64,000 bases of DNA from Arenibacter palladensis. Lineage in GTDB: Bacteria; Bacteroidota; Bacteroidia; Flavobacteriales; Flavobacteriaceae. The stretch is from assembly GCF_900129275.1 (NCBI RefSeq), contig NZ_FQUX01000009.1:124001-188000 (forward strand). Reading direction: 5' to 3'. The notes below the pieces were generated by a model. That model was not told where the DNA came from, did not search any database, and was given only the letters and a program-made list of their open reading frames with translations. A program made the position numbers and the translations under genes. This document shows positions 55,100 through 63,274 of the stretch, piece after piece (position 1 is the first letter of the stretch; every line of letters starts with the position of its first letter).

Positions 55100-56244
55100 T
55101 CGGAACCAAATTCACGTAACACCTCAACAACGTAATCCAATTCCTCTTTGGTATTATATTTTGAGAACGAAAATCGTAAAGAAGGTTTTTCCATGTCTTC
55201 ATTTGAAAGTATTTCAGTAAGCACGTGCGATCCAATATCGCTACCGGACTGACATGCACTACCTTTGGAACAGGCTATACCTTTTAGATCCAAATGAAAT
55301 AACAACATAAGCGCCTTTTCCGGATCAAAAGGGAGACGCACATTCACAAGGGTATATGTACCTCCTTCCATGTCGCCGGAAAGACCATTAAAGGCCACAT
55401 CAGGAATTGCCTTGGATAATTTTTCTATAAAATATCTTTTTAGTTCCGTCACATAATTCCGTTCCTCCTCCAAGTTATCATAAGCGGCCTTAAAAGCCTC
55501 CTCCAAACCCACAATATTGTGAAACGGCTCAGTTCCTGCCCTAAATCCGCGTTCCTGAGACCCTCCAAAGATCAATGGTTTTAACCCGGCGTTTCTTTTG
55601 ATATAAGCAAACCCAACCCCTTTGGGACCATGAAATTTATGGGCCGCAGCAGTAAGGAAATGGGCATTGGTTTTCTGTACATCCCATGGGAAATGTCCAA
55701 TGGACTGCACCGTATCCGAATGAAATAAGGCATCATTTTCCATACAAAGTTTTCCAACGGCCGAAATGTCCGTAATATTCCCAATTTCATTGTTCACGTG
55801 CATCAGGCTCACTAATTTCTTACTTCCATCCTTTTTTAGTAGCGACTCCAAGTGGCCAAAATCCGGATTACCGTCGCTATCCAAATCCACAAACCAAAGT
55901 TGAATGCCATATTCCTTGGCAAGTGCCTCGGCCGTATGCAATACGGCATGATGTTCTATCTTGGAAGTAATCAGGGTTTTCACCCCAAGATCACGTACAC
56001 TGCACCTAAGAATCATATTGTCCGCTTCGGTTCCTCCCGAAGTAAAGATTATCTCCGCTGGGTGGGCATTTAAGTACTTGGCTATGGTTTTTCTTGCTTT
56101 TTCAATAGCTGTTTTAGCTGTCCTTCCAAAACCATGGGAAGAAGATGGATTACCATAGCAACTTGCCAAGGCATCTTGCATTTTTGCTATAACCTCCGGT
56201 CTAACCTGAGTGGTTGCGGCACTATCCAAATAAACCTTTTTCAT
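55096..56244 (-). CDS. Cysteine desulfurase (NifS/IscS-like, class I)
   Basis: A 382-residue PLP enzyme that removes sulfur from cysteine for Fe-S clusters or thio-modification. Numbered from the MM start at 56247, the PLP lysine is Lys204 (LTAAAHKFHGPKGVGF) and the active Cys is Cys332 in SKGSACQSG, the class I loop. FTSGGTEADN binds the cofactor. The second ATG (56244) is chosen. A -7 box lies at 56293-56300. No iscU or sufE partner is nearby, so whether it serves Fe-S or tRNA thiolation is open. Confidence 0.9.
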   Translation of the reverse strand: MKKVYLDSAATTQVRPEVIAKMQDALASCYGNPSSSHGFGRTAKTAIEKARKTIAKYLNAHPAEIIFTSGGTEADNMILRCSVRDLGVKTLITSKIEHHAVLHTAEALAKEYGIQLWFVDLDSDGNPDFGHLESLLKKDGSKKLVSLMHVNNEIGNITDISAVGKLCMENDALFHSDTVQSIGHFPWDVQKTNAHFLTAAAHKFHGPKGVGFAYIKRNAGLKPLIFGGSQERGFRAGTEPFHNIVGLEEAFKAAYDNLEEERNYVTELKRYFIEKLSKAIPDVAFNGLSGDMEGGTYTLVNVRLPFDPEKALMLLFHLDLKGIACSKGSACQSGSDIGSHVLTEILSNEDMEKPSLRFSFSKYNTKEELDYVVEVLREFGSD

Positions 56245-56292
56245 CAAAAATTAAATCAAATTAAAGACTTTCCCAACTCCAGGGAAGATTGC

Positions 56293-56300
56293 CAAAATTA
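56293..56300 (-). promoter_or_regulatory. -7 promoter box of the cysteine desulfurase gene
   Basis: On the minus strand this reads TAATTTTG, about 48 nt before the ATG. Confidence 0.4.
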
Positions 56301-56366
56301 CTTGAAATAAAGTTAATTTCCTGTAAAATGCACATAAACCTCTAGGATTATAACCTATATTTCGAT

Positions 56367-56374
56367 TAAATTTG
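56367..56374 (+). promoter_or_regulatory. -7 box 4 nt before the lipoprotein start at 56379 (leaderless arrangement)
   Basis: TAAATTTG, then AGGC, then ATG. Confidence 0.5.
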
Positions 56375-56378
56375 AGGC

Positions 56379-56888
56379 ATGAAAAATCTCTTGACTTTCC
56401 TTTTGTGCTTAACCCTTTATTCATGTGATGATGGGGATTTAACCATAGAGACTATAGACTTTGACGATATTGACATAGATTACTGTGACACTACAGTAAC
56501 GACCAGCACCACTTTATTCTTTAAGATTAGCGGTAATGAAGCTCTAATTCTCACCTTGGCAAGTGGCACACTTAAGAGTGAAGCATCGGACGGAGAGGTT
56601 GAATATCCTATTTCTACAAGCACCACCCTCACCTATCGGGATTTTTCCGATGATGTTTCCAGTGATTATTTTTGCGATCTTATCCCGACAACCGAACCTA
56701 CGGTTTTGGAAGAAATTGAAGCTGAGAGCGGTTCAGTGCTCATAACCACCACAGCAATAGTTGATGGTGATACCACCACTTATGAACACACCATAAGGCT
56801 AAGTGAGATTACTTTTATCAATGCCTCCAACAATCAGCGGATAACCGATTTGAGCATAAATGATTTTGGAACGGTGACCACCAATTAA
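56379..56888 (+). CDS. Hypothetical lipoprotein, Thr/Asp-rich
   Basis: A 169-residue exported protein (lipobox LYSC, Cys16) rich in Thr, Asp, Ser and Glu, with a beta-sheet look (TTLFFKISGNEALILTLASG, SGSVLITTTAIVDGDTTTYEHTI). Family not recognised; two further Cys (about 34 and 97) may form a disulfide. Its stop abuts the convergent Smr gene stop with no base between. The promoter box lies 4 nt before the ATG. Confidence 0.7.
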   Translation: MKNLLTFLLCLTLYSCDDGDLTIETIDFDDIDIDYCDTTVTTSTTLFFKISGNEALILTLASGTLKSEASDGEVEYPISTSTTLTYRDFSDDVSSDYFCDLIPTTEPTVLEEIEAESGSVLITTTAIVDGDTTTYEHTIRLSEITFINASNNQRITDLSINDFGTVTTN

Positions 56889-57437
56889 TTATGGGGTGTT
56901 CTGAAAAAAATAAACTTCGGTAGCTCCCATACCATATTTCTGGTAGTCAGCATCATAAAACTTTGCGTTTTCGTACCGCTTAAAAAGATAATGAAGTTCT
57001 TCTTTTAAAATACCTTCACCAACACCGTGAATAAATACAACCTTTTGTATTTTTTTACGAATAGCAAAATCCAATTGACGTTTGGCCGTATCAAGTTGAA
57101 GGTTCAACATTTCAAAATTGGTCATTCCTTTTGTAGAGGGCGTTAACTTATCTATATGTAGATCAACCTCCATCTGTGGGGCATACCGCTCCTTGCTCCT
57201 TAATTTCCTGCTATGCCTATTCTTTGGTACTTCTTTTTCCGCCTTTATTTTGGCTACCTCATAATTGGATACTTTTATTGCATTGGAACCGCTCACTTTC
57301 AATAATTCAGCTGCCGTATATTTCAATAGGAACCCGTCATTACTTTCCACCGTAATTTGCCCATCACTTATTTTTACAATAAGCCCTTGAACAATATCAT
57401 CGATGGCCTCAACTTGATCTCCTACCTTAAAATCCAT
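56889..57437 (-). CDS. Smr domain protein
   Basis: A 182-residue protein. Residues 1-60 form a small SH3-like/MutS2-tail-like module (FKVGDQVEAIDDIVQGLIVKI), a basic stretch follows (KNRHSRKLRSKERY), and residues 90-182 are an Smr domain with the DLHIDKLTP motif and IHGVGEGILKEELHYL. Smr domains bind or cut branched DNA or RNA; here the MutS part is absent, so a nuclease or RNA-binding role is possible. It starts at the A of the overlapping TAATG shared with the small upstream gene. Confidence 0.88.
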   Translation of the reverse strand: MDFKVGDQVEAIDDIVQGLIVKISDGQITVESNDGFLLKYTAAELLKVSGSNAIKVSNYEVAKIKAEKEVPKNRHSRKLRSKERYAPQMEVDLHIDKLTPSTKGMTNFEMLNLQLDTAKRQLDFAIRKKIQKVVFIHGVGEGILKEELHYLFKRYENAKFYDADYQKYGMGATEVYFFQNTP

Positions 57438-57634
57438 TAGTTCTTATCTTTGTCGTTTTCCTGATCCCCATGTTGATCTATACTCCACAATTGTGTGGTC
57501 TTGTACAACCCGAACATTAAAAGTACAATTCCTATACTCAAAGCATATTCCTCATGCATAATACGGTCTCCCAACCCCGCAATTGCCGCTCCCACAATAA
57601 TCAATACCAAATAAAAAGTCCGTTTTGTTTTCAT
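57437..57634 (-). CDS. Small membrane protein, 65 aa
   Basis: A 65-residue protein with two hydrophobic helices (about 8-24 and 31-46) and an Asp/Asn/Lys-rich tail. Family not recognised. It overlaps the Smr gene start by one base (TAATG), so it is coupled to it. The -7 box lies only 4 nt before its ATG. Confidence 0.65.
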   Translation of the reverse strand: MKTKRTFYLVLIIVGAAIAGLGDRIMHEEYALSIGIVLLMFGLYKTTQLWSIDQHGDQENDKDKN

Positions 57635-57638
57635 TGCC

Positions 57639-57646
57639 CAAAAATA
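57639..57646 (-). promoter_or_regulatory. -7 box 4 nt before the small membrane protein start (leaderless arrangement)
   Basis: Minus strand: TATTTTTG, then GGCA, then ATG 57634. Confidence 0.5.
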
Positions 57647-57693
57647 ATAGTAATTTTCGGTAAAGAATTATATTGGTCCTTTAAAAAATCCTG

Positions 57694-57996
57694 ATGGCAA
57701 TTCTCTTGGAACTGGAAAATTATATGCTGCCTTGTATGAACAAGCAGATTTTCGGTATTGAGTGTCCCGGTTGCGGAATTCAACGGTCTATTTCCTATCT
57801 GTTGGACGGCAATTTTATAGATGCCCTAAAGATTTATCCGGCCATCTACACCATTATACTTCTTGTTGGCTTTATTGGAGCCACACTGGTATTCAATATC
57901 AAAAATTCATTCAAGATCAAAATCTACCTTTTATATCTAAACGCTGGAATCATCATTGTAAGTTATATTTACAAAATGATTCATCTAATACATTAA
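57694..57996 (+). CDS. DUF2752 small membrane protein, copy 1
   Basis: A 100-residue protein with a CPGCGIQRS motif near residue 25 and two hydrophobic helices (about 48-66, 77-95). This matches DUF2752, a family of small membrane proteins with a C-x-GCG-x-R motif and no known function. It opens a four-gene cluster (gaps of 9 and 36 bp, then an overlap). Start 57694 is used; a later ATG at codon 11 is possible. Confidence 0.8.
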   Translation: MAILLELENYMLPCMNKQIFGIECPGCGIQRSISYLLDGNFIDALKIYPAIYTIILLVGFIGATLVFNIKNSFKIKIYLLYLNAGIIIVSYIYKMIHLIH

Positions 57997-58005
57997 AAAA
58001 GAATT

Positions 58006-58344
58006 ATGGAACAACAAAAACTACCCAACGCAACATTAATATTAGTATTCGGGATTATTTCAATAGTTACCTGCTGCTGCTATGGAATCATTGGATTGAT
58101 ATTTGGTATAATAGGCCTTGTTTTGGCAAAAAAGGCCACTATTTTATATGCAGTAAATCCCAGTATGTATGAAGGATACAACAACGTTAAATTAGGAAAA
58201 ACCTTATCGATTATAGGAATTGTTTTGAATATTCTAGTAATCTTCTTCTTTATTTGGATCATCTCCATTATTGGTTGGGATGCCTTACAAAACGAAGAAC
58301 TTATGAGGGAGAGAATGGAAGATTATTTTCAGAACCTCGAATAA
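58006..58344 (+). CDS. CCC-motif membrane protein
   Basis: A 112-residue protein with TCCCYGIIGLIFGIIGLVLAKK (residues 22-43): three adjacent Cys inside a membrane helix, then a Tyr/Asn loop and a second helix. This fits the family named for its CCC motif, whose function is unknown. It lies between the DUF2752 and CD225 genes, both also membrane proteins. Confidence 0.78.
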   Translation: MEQQKLPNATLILVFGIISIVTCCCYGIIGLIFGIIGLVLAKKATILYAVNPSMYEGYNNVKLGKTLSIIGIVLNILVIFFFIWIISIIGWDALQNEELMRERMEDYFQNLE

Positions 58345-58380
58345 ACAATAGTACAACCAATCAATTATAATTTACATATT

Positions 58381-58665
58381 ATGGAAAACAACCAAAACCG
58401 TCCCAAACCTAACAACTATTTGGTTTTAGCTATTATCAGTACTGTATTTTGCTGCCTCATACCCGGTATAGTAAGCATTGTAAATGCGGCCAAAGTAAAT
58501 GAGGCCTATGCCCTTGGCAATTACGAACAGGCAGAGAGAGCTTCTAAAAATGCCAAGACATGGGCCATTGTTGGTATTGCCATAGCCGGCTTGTTTTGGC
58601 TCTTATATATCGCATTTTTTGGCCTGGCCATTTTTGGAGGAATAATGAGCAGTAGTGAATTCTAA
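58381..58665 (+). CDS. CD225/dispanin-like membrane protein
   Basis: A 94-residue protein with the dispanin fold: helix 1 (YLVLAIISTVFCCLIPGIVSIV), a loop with KVNEAYALGNYEQAERASKNAK, and helix 2 (TWAIVGIAIAGLFWLLYIAF). Eukaryotic relatives are the interferon-induced IFITM proteins. The bacterial role is unknown. Its end overlaps the downstream DUF2752 start by 11 bp. Confidence 0.82.
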   Translation: MENNQNRPKPNNYLVLAIISTVFCCLIPGIVSIVNAAKVNEAYALGNYEQAERASKNAKTWAIVGIAIAGLFWLLYIAFFGLAIFGGIMSSSEF

Positions 58666-59068
58666 TCGAAAGAAAATATTGGGAGTTATAGTTTTTGGAG
58701 TGGTATTCCTTGGAATACTGCTCCTTTATTTTTTTTATAACCCCAGTAATTCCTACTACTTTCCCCAATGTCCATTTTTGACCGCTACCGGCTATTACTG
58801 CACCGGATGTGGAAGTCAAAGGGCATTACACGATTTACTCCACTTGGATATAATGGGTGTAGCCAAACACAACCTACTCTTTATTCCTGCGTTTTTATTA
58901 ATTGCCTATCATTGGGTGCGTAGCTATACTCCTTTAAAAAACAAAAAGAGCTTCCCGGATATAATCTATCACCCTAAAACACCCATAGTATTATTTATAT
59001 TAATATCTCTGTTTACAATTTTAAGGAATATCCACCTTTATCCCTTTACACTCTTGGCTCCAGAATAA
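58655..59068 (+). CDS. DUF2752 small membrane protein, copy 2
   Basis: A 137-residue relative of copy 1, with CPFLTATGYYCTGCGSQRALHDLL near residue 45 and three helices. The GTG start at 58655 overlaps the preceding gene; no ATG gives the first helix. The same CTGCGSQR core in both copies shows they belong to one family, kept twice in a 1.4-kb cluster. Confidence 0.78.
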   Translation: MNSNRKKILGVIVFGVVFLGILLLYFFYNPSNSYYFPQCPFLTATGYYCTGCGSQRALHDLLHLDIMGVAKHNLLFIPAFLLIAYHWVRSYTPLKNKKSFPDIIYHPKTPIVLFILISLFTILRNIHLYPFTLLAPE

Positions 59069-59098
59069 AAAGCCCGTTATTGAATCAATAACGGGCTA
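59067..59098 (-). terminator. Terminator of rocD
   Basis: The near-perfect stem AGCCCGTTATTG / CAATAACGGGCT ends in a T-run on the minus strand, 22 bp after the rocD stop. It overlaps the end of the plus-strand membrane cluster and may serve it too. Confidence 0.8.
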
Positions 59099-59119
59099 TT
59101 CCTATCAATGTGGGGAATA

Positions 59120-60400
59120 TTACTTTTCAAACTTCATAAGTGTTTTAATTATAATTCCAACACATTCCAAAAGTTGTTCCGTGGTCATCACCAATGGCGG
59201 GGCGAACCTGATAATATTTCCATGGGTTGGCTTCGCCAAAAGTCCGTTATCCCTTAATTCCAAGCAAATATCCCAAGCAGTTGAACTATCTTCGGTGTCG
59301 TTTATCAAGATGGCATTTAACAATCCTTTACCCCTGACGGACTTTACAATATTACAAGTGGGTATAAACTTATTAAGTTCTTCCCTAAAGAGCTCACCCA
59401 ATATATAGGCATTTTCGGCGAGCCCTTCCTCTTTGACTACCTCAAGGGCAGCTATGCCCACTGCCGCTGCCACGGGATTGCCTCCAAATGTACTACCATG
59501 GCTACCAGGTTTTATAACCTCCATGATTTCGTCATTGGCCAATACTCCGGATATAGGATAAGCCCCTCCTGAAAGCGCCTTTCCCAAAATTAAAATATCC
59601 GGTTTCACCTCTGGCTTCCCACTACAGTGCCTGTCCGGACAGCTACAATTACCACATGTAGCCAATAATTTACCTGTACGGGCTATACCGGTCTGCACTT
59701 CATCTGCTATAAAAAGTACGTTATGCTTTTTACACAACTCCTTCGCCTTAGGTAGATAGTCTTCAGAAGGCACATATACTCCAGCTTCTCCTTGTATGGG
59801 CTCTACCAGGAATCCCGCAATATTTTTATTATTTTCCAGTACCTCTTCCAAGGACTTTAGGTTATTATATTCAATCTTTATAAATCCTTCGGTAAAAGGC
59901 CCATAATTTTTACGTGCCACAGGATCGTTGGAAAACGAGATGATAGTGGTGGTACGGCCGTGAAAATTATTTTCACAAACAATAATTTGAGCCTGATTCT
60001 CAGGAAGCCCTTTTTTCTCGTAGGCCCATTTTCTACAAATTTTAAGCGCTGTTTCTACCGCTTCCGCCCCCGTATTCATGGGCAACAACTTGTTGTACCC
60101 AAATGTTTCGGCAGCCAACTTCTCAAATTTTCCAAGCATATTATTGTAAAACGCCCTAGAAGTCAAGGTCAGTGTTTGCGCCTGTTGTATCATGGCGCCA
60201 ACGATTTTAGGGTGACAATGGCCTTGATTTACCGCTGAATAGGCCGACAAAAAATCATAATATTTCTTTCCCTCAACATCCCAAACAAAAACACCTTCAC
60301 CCCTACTTAAAACTACTGGTAAGGGATGATAGTTGTGCGCTCCGAATTTTTCCTCCAATGCAATTGCATCTTTAGAAGATAATTTTTCCAAAACCGACAT
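59120..60400 (-). CDS. rocD: Ornithine aminotransferase
   Basis: RocD converts ornithine and 2-oxoglutarate to glutamate semialdehyde and glutamate in arginine catabolism/proline supply. The 426-residue PLP enzyme has its lysine at Lys274 ([14 protein letters not shown]), the Asp in [15 protein letters not shown], and [19 protein letters not shown] near the start. Between them lies an insertion, [17 protein letters not shown] (248-264), with Cys at 249, 252, 254 and 259, which could bind a metal and is absent from the E. coli/human enzymes. Confidence 0.92.
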   Translation of the reverse strand: MSVLEKLSSKDAIALEEKFGAHNYHPLPVVLSRGEGVFVWDVEGKKYYDFLSAYSAVNQGHCHPKIVGAMIQQAQTLTLTSRAFYNNMLGKFEKLAAETFGYNKLLPMNTGAEAVETALKICRKWAYEKKGLPENQAQIIVCENNFHGRTTTIISFSNDPVARKNYGPFTEGFIKIEYNNLKSLEEVLENNKNIAGFLVEPIQGEAGVYVPSEDYLPKAKELCKKHNVLFIADEVQTGIARTGKLLATCGNCSCPDRHCSGKPEVKPDILILGKALSGGAYPISGVLANDEIMEVIKPGSHGSTFGGNPVAAAVGIAALEVVKEEGLAENAYILGELFREELNKFIPTCNIVKSVRGKGLLNAILINDTEDSSTAWDICLELRDNGLLAKPTHGNIIRFAPPLVMTTEQLLECVGIIIKTLMKFEK

Positions 60401-60543
60401 GATTAAATAAATTTAAATAAAACTTTAGCAATTCCTTCTTGGGGAGAGAAATCATCCATCTTTTGCAGAGAACGCAAATTACGAATTGTAACTTGCATCC
60501 TAAAATTTTTGGGTATTGATTTTTGCTTGGAAAAACCTACCAA

Positions 60544-61449
60544 TCAATCTTTTAGATAAAAAGTGGCACTAACGGGATAGTGATCGGACAAAAACCAATT
60601 TTCTTGTCCGTTATGGACTTGGGCTACAAGAGATTTTTTGGAGAGCTCAGGTGAAACCATAATATAATCTATACGTTCCATACGCGAAACTAATTGTTCC
60701 GTGCTTTCTTGGTTTACCTCTCCCAAAACCCGACCGGGAAAACTGCCTCTTTCCGCCAATCCCTTAGTATATCCTTGAACTATATCATATAAGGGCAGTG
60801 AAAGAAATTTAGACATCACGGCATAATCAAAGTTGCCATTGACCAAATTGCCATCCAAGGCTTTTCCTGCATTGGATTCACGCAATCTCTGCAATAATTT
60901 ACCATTGGGATCGTATAGATCGGCATCAAAGGGGGAATGTGCATTAAAGTCCCCCAAAACCACATACTTGGAACTGGTTTTGATGATTTCTTCCAATTTC
61001 CGTGATAGTATATCGGCCTCTTCCCGCCTTCGTGCAATGCTTCCCGGATGAAGGTGAATTACAAAAAAATCAATTCCATTGGTAGTGCAATGTAAAGCCC
61101 CATGATGCATACCTTCCATTATTTTTTCTTTTACCACAATAGGGTATCGCGAGGTAAAACCAACCGAGTAGCCCGTTGTTTTCAGTAAAATGGAATATTC
61201 ATGTCCCCAGGCTGTGGCATCCTCCCGCAATTTTTCAGGGGTATAGGCGCATAGTTCCTGAAGGGCCACAACATCCGGAGCTTGGGCATTCATCCAATTT
61301 TGTAACTTAACCCTTCTTGGCTCGTCTTTACCCCAATCGTAACCGTTCCAAATGTTATAGGTAATAATTTTAAAATCGCCTTTATTTTCCTGGGATGCCA
61401 ATAATAACGGCAGCAAAGCCAGAATCAAAAAAATTTTTCGCAATTTCAT
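60544..61449 (-). CDS. Exported endonuclease/exonuclease/phosphatase family protein
   Basis: A 301-residue secreted enzyme. A signal peptide (ending LLASQ) is followed by the EEP fold: TYNIWNGYDWG, DVVALQELCAY (catalytic Glu), VIHLHPGS, YVVLGDFNAHSPFD and the C-terminal LSDHYPVSATF with the active His-Asp. The family includes DNases, sphingomyelinases and phosphatases, so the substrate is open. It lies in a minus-strand run with the sulfatase, perhaps for nutrient scavenging. Confidence 0.88.
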   Translation of the reverse strand: MKLRKIFLILALLPLLLASQENKGDFKIITYNIWNGYDWGKDEPRRVKLQNWMNAQAPDVVALQELCAYTPEKLREDATAWGHEYSILLKTTGYSVGFTSRYPIVVKEKIMEGMHHGALHCTTNGIDFFVIHLHPGSIARRREEADILSRKLEEIIKTSSKYVVLGDFNAHSPFDADLYDPNGKLLQRLRESNAGKALDGNLVNGNFDYAVMSKFLSLPLYDIVQGYTKGLAERGSFPGRVLGEVNQESTEQLVSRMERIDYIMVSPELSKKSLVAQVHNGQENWFLSDHYPVSATFYLKD

Positions 61450-61581
61450 TCGTTTAGATTTATTCTAAAAACATGGCCAACAGAATGGCCCTTTTAAAAC
61501 AAGTGAATATTCCTTTCATTAAAAGTTTATAATCTCTCCAATTGCAGTCCTTATTTTTTCTACAAAGACTTTTCAATTTTG

Positions 61582-63048
61582 TTAATCCGAACCATATGAT
61601 ATGTCCAAGTCATTTGTTCTTATTTCCAGTAATTTTTCCTTTAAAATCTTTTGCATTTCCTCAACCACATCACCATAGGCAGGGTTATGCGCCAAATTAT
61701 TGTATTGTTTGGCATCGTGTTCCATGTCGAAAAGCTCCATCCCTGATCCGGCATCTTCATCATACTGAATATATGCCCATTTATGACTTCGCACAAGAAA
61801 GGACTTACCTCCTTGGCTTACCGAAAATGCATATTCCCTAACGTCCGACTTTGGATTATCCAAAGTTTTTACAAGGCTTTTACCCTGTAAATGTTTGGAT
61901 GCCTTTAACCCTGCCAATTCGGCCAAAGTAGGATACAGGTCCAACAATTCGGAAAAGGAATTACAGACCGCCGGTGCTTTTCCTGGCACTTTGATAATCA
62001 TAGGCACCCTAACCGATTCCTCATGAAGGCTTACCTTCATCCAAAAACGGTGTTCCCCCAAATGAAAGCCATGGTCCGAAGTAAAAACAACAATGGTATT
62101 GTCCTCCAAGCCTTCTTCCTTCAAAGTCTTTAGTATCTTACCTACCTGTGCATCCATATAGGCTACAGAAGCGTAATACCCAGCTACTGCCTTTTTTTCC
62201 TGTTCTTCGGACATTTCCCCATTTACGCTGGTCACATAGTTAATTCCTCGGGCGGGAATATCGTCCCAATCGTTTTCAACTTTAGGGGGCAATACCATTT
62301 GTTGGTGTGGATAAGGTTCAAAATATTTCTTTGGAGCTACAAAAGGCACATGGGGCCGTACCAACCCCACTGCCAGAAAGAAAGGTTTATTTTTGTGTTG
62401 TTTAATAAGTTCGGCAGCCTTTACAGCCGTTTTACCATCGGAATGTACCAAATCGTCCCCATCCGCCTTTACAATCGTCATAACATTACCCCCTTTTCTT
62501 GGCTTAAGTCCGTAGGGATTATTTTGCACCAATTCAGCCTCCCCTTCTGCAGTCCATTCCGGTCCCTGACTATTAAACCTTTCGGTCCAGGATGCCTCAT
62601 CGTCCTGTCCGTTGGAACCAGTTTCAATATCTATGGGAACTCCCATATGGTATATCTTGCTTACCCGTGCCGTATAATAACCGTTATCCTTAAACAATTG
62701 TGAAAGTGATTTGCGTGAAGGTCCAACATTCTCCCTCCCGCTTACATATCCGTAGGTGGTAGTAGCATTGGGATAATAGCCAAACATTAAAGAGGCCCTG
62801 GAGGGGCCACAGACCGGATATTGGGTATAAGCTCTGGTATACTTAACACCTTGTGCCGCCAATTGATCAATATTGGGTGTATGTGCCGCCTGATTTTCAT
62901 AGGATGAAATAGCAGTGGCCGTTAAATCATCCGCAATTATGAATAATACATTAGGTTTGTTGTTCTTTATTTTTTTTTCAGTGTTGCCTTGCTGTGCATG
63001 TCCAGCAAAAAAGCCGATCATTAACAGACTTAAAAGCAATTTTCCCAT
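61582..63048 (-). CDS. Exported sulfatase (iduronate-2-sulfatase-like)
   Basis: A 488-residue secreted arylsulfatase-family enzyme. Signal peptide MGKLLLSLLMIGFFAGHAQ; metal site NVLFIIADD at 33-41; and the formylglycine motif CGPSR at 80-84, where Cys80 is the residue an anaerobic-type or FGE system must convert. TSDHGFHLGEH is the second metal strand. The length and order resemble iduronate-2-sulfatases that cut sulfate from marine polysaccharides. ATG 63048 is preferred over 63108 because the signal peptide begins there and a promoter lies upstream. No glycoside hydrolase is beside it. Confidence 0.9.
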   Translation of the reverse strand: MGKLLLSLLMIGFFAGHAQQGNTEKKIKNNKPNVLFIIADDLTATAISSYENQAAHTPNIDQLAAQGVKYTRAYTQYPVCGPSRASLMFGYYPNATTTYGYVSGRENVGPSRKSLSQLFKDNGYYTARVSKIYHMGVPIDIETGSNGQDDEASWTERFNSQGPEWTAEGEAELVQNNPYGLKPRKGGNVMTIVKADGDDLVHSDGKTAVKAAELIKQHKNKPFFLAVGLVRPHVPFVAPKKYFEPYPHQQMVLPPKVENDWDDIPARGINYVTSVNGEMSEEQEKKAVAGYYASVAYMDAQVGKILKTLKEEGLEDNTIVVFTSDHGFHLGEHRFWMKVSLHEESVRVPMIIKVPGKAPAVCNSFSELLDLYPTLAELAGLKASKHLQGKSLVKTLDNPKSDVREYAFSVSQGGKSFLVRSHKWAYIQYDEDAGSGMELFDMEHDAKQYNNLAHNPAYGDVVEEMQKILKEKLLEIRTNDLDISYGSD

Positions 63049-63096
63049 TTTAACCAATTGATTTGAATTTAAAGATTGATAATTGTTCCTACTTTC

Positions 63097-63104
63097 CAAA
63101 AATA
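63097..63104 (-). promoter_or_regulatory. -7 promoter box of the sulfatase gene
   Basis: On the minus strand this reads TATTTTTG, 48 nt before ATG 63048. It lies in the stretch that a longer frame (to 63108) would use as coding, arguing for the shorter protein. Confidence 0.45.
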
Positions 63105-63262
63105 ACACTTAGTTCCCCAATATTTAATACAGGCCAACACTTCGTTTAATATGAATCAAATCTTTCGATCCATTCGTATTTAATTTTCCTATTGCCAAAA
63201 CGAATCTAACAAATACAAATAAGACTCTGTTAAAAAGCTAGATAAATCCTAAAAAAATCTCC

Positions 63263-63270
63263 TATTTTTG
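63263..63270 (+). promoter_or_regulatory. -7 box 4 nt before the rlmD start (leaderless arrangement)
   Basis: TATTTTTG, then CGCC, then ATG 63275. Confidence 0.55.
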
Positions 63271-63274
63271 CGCC

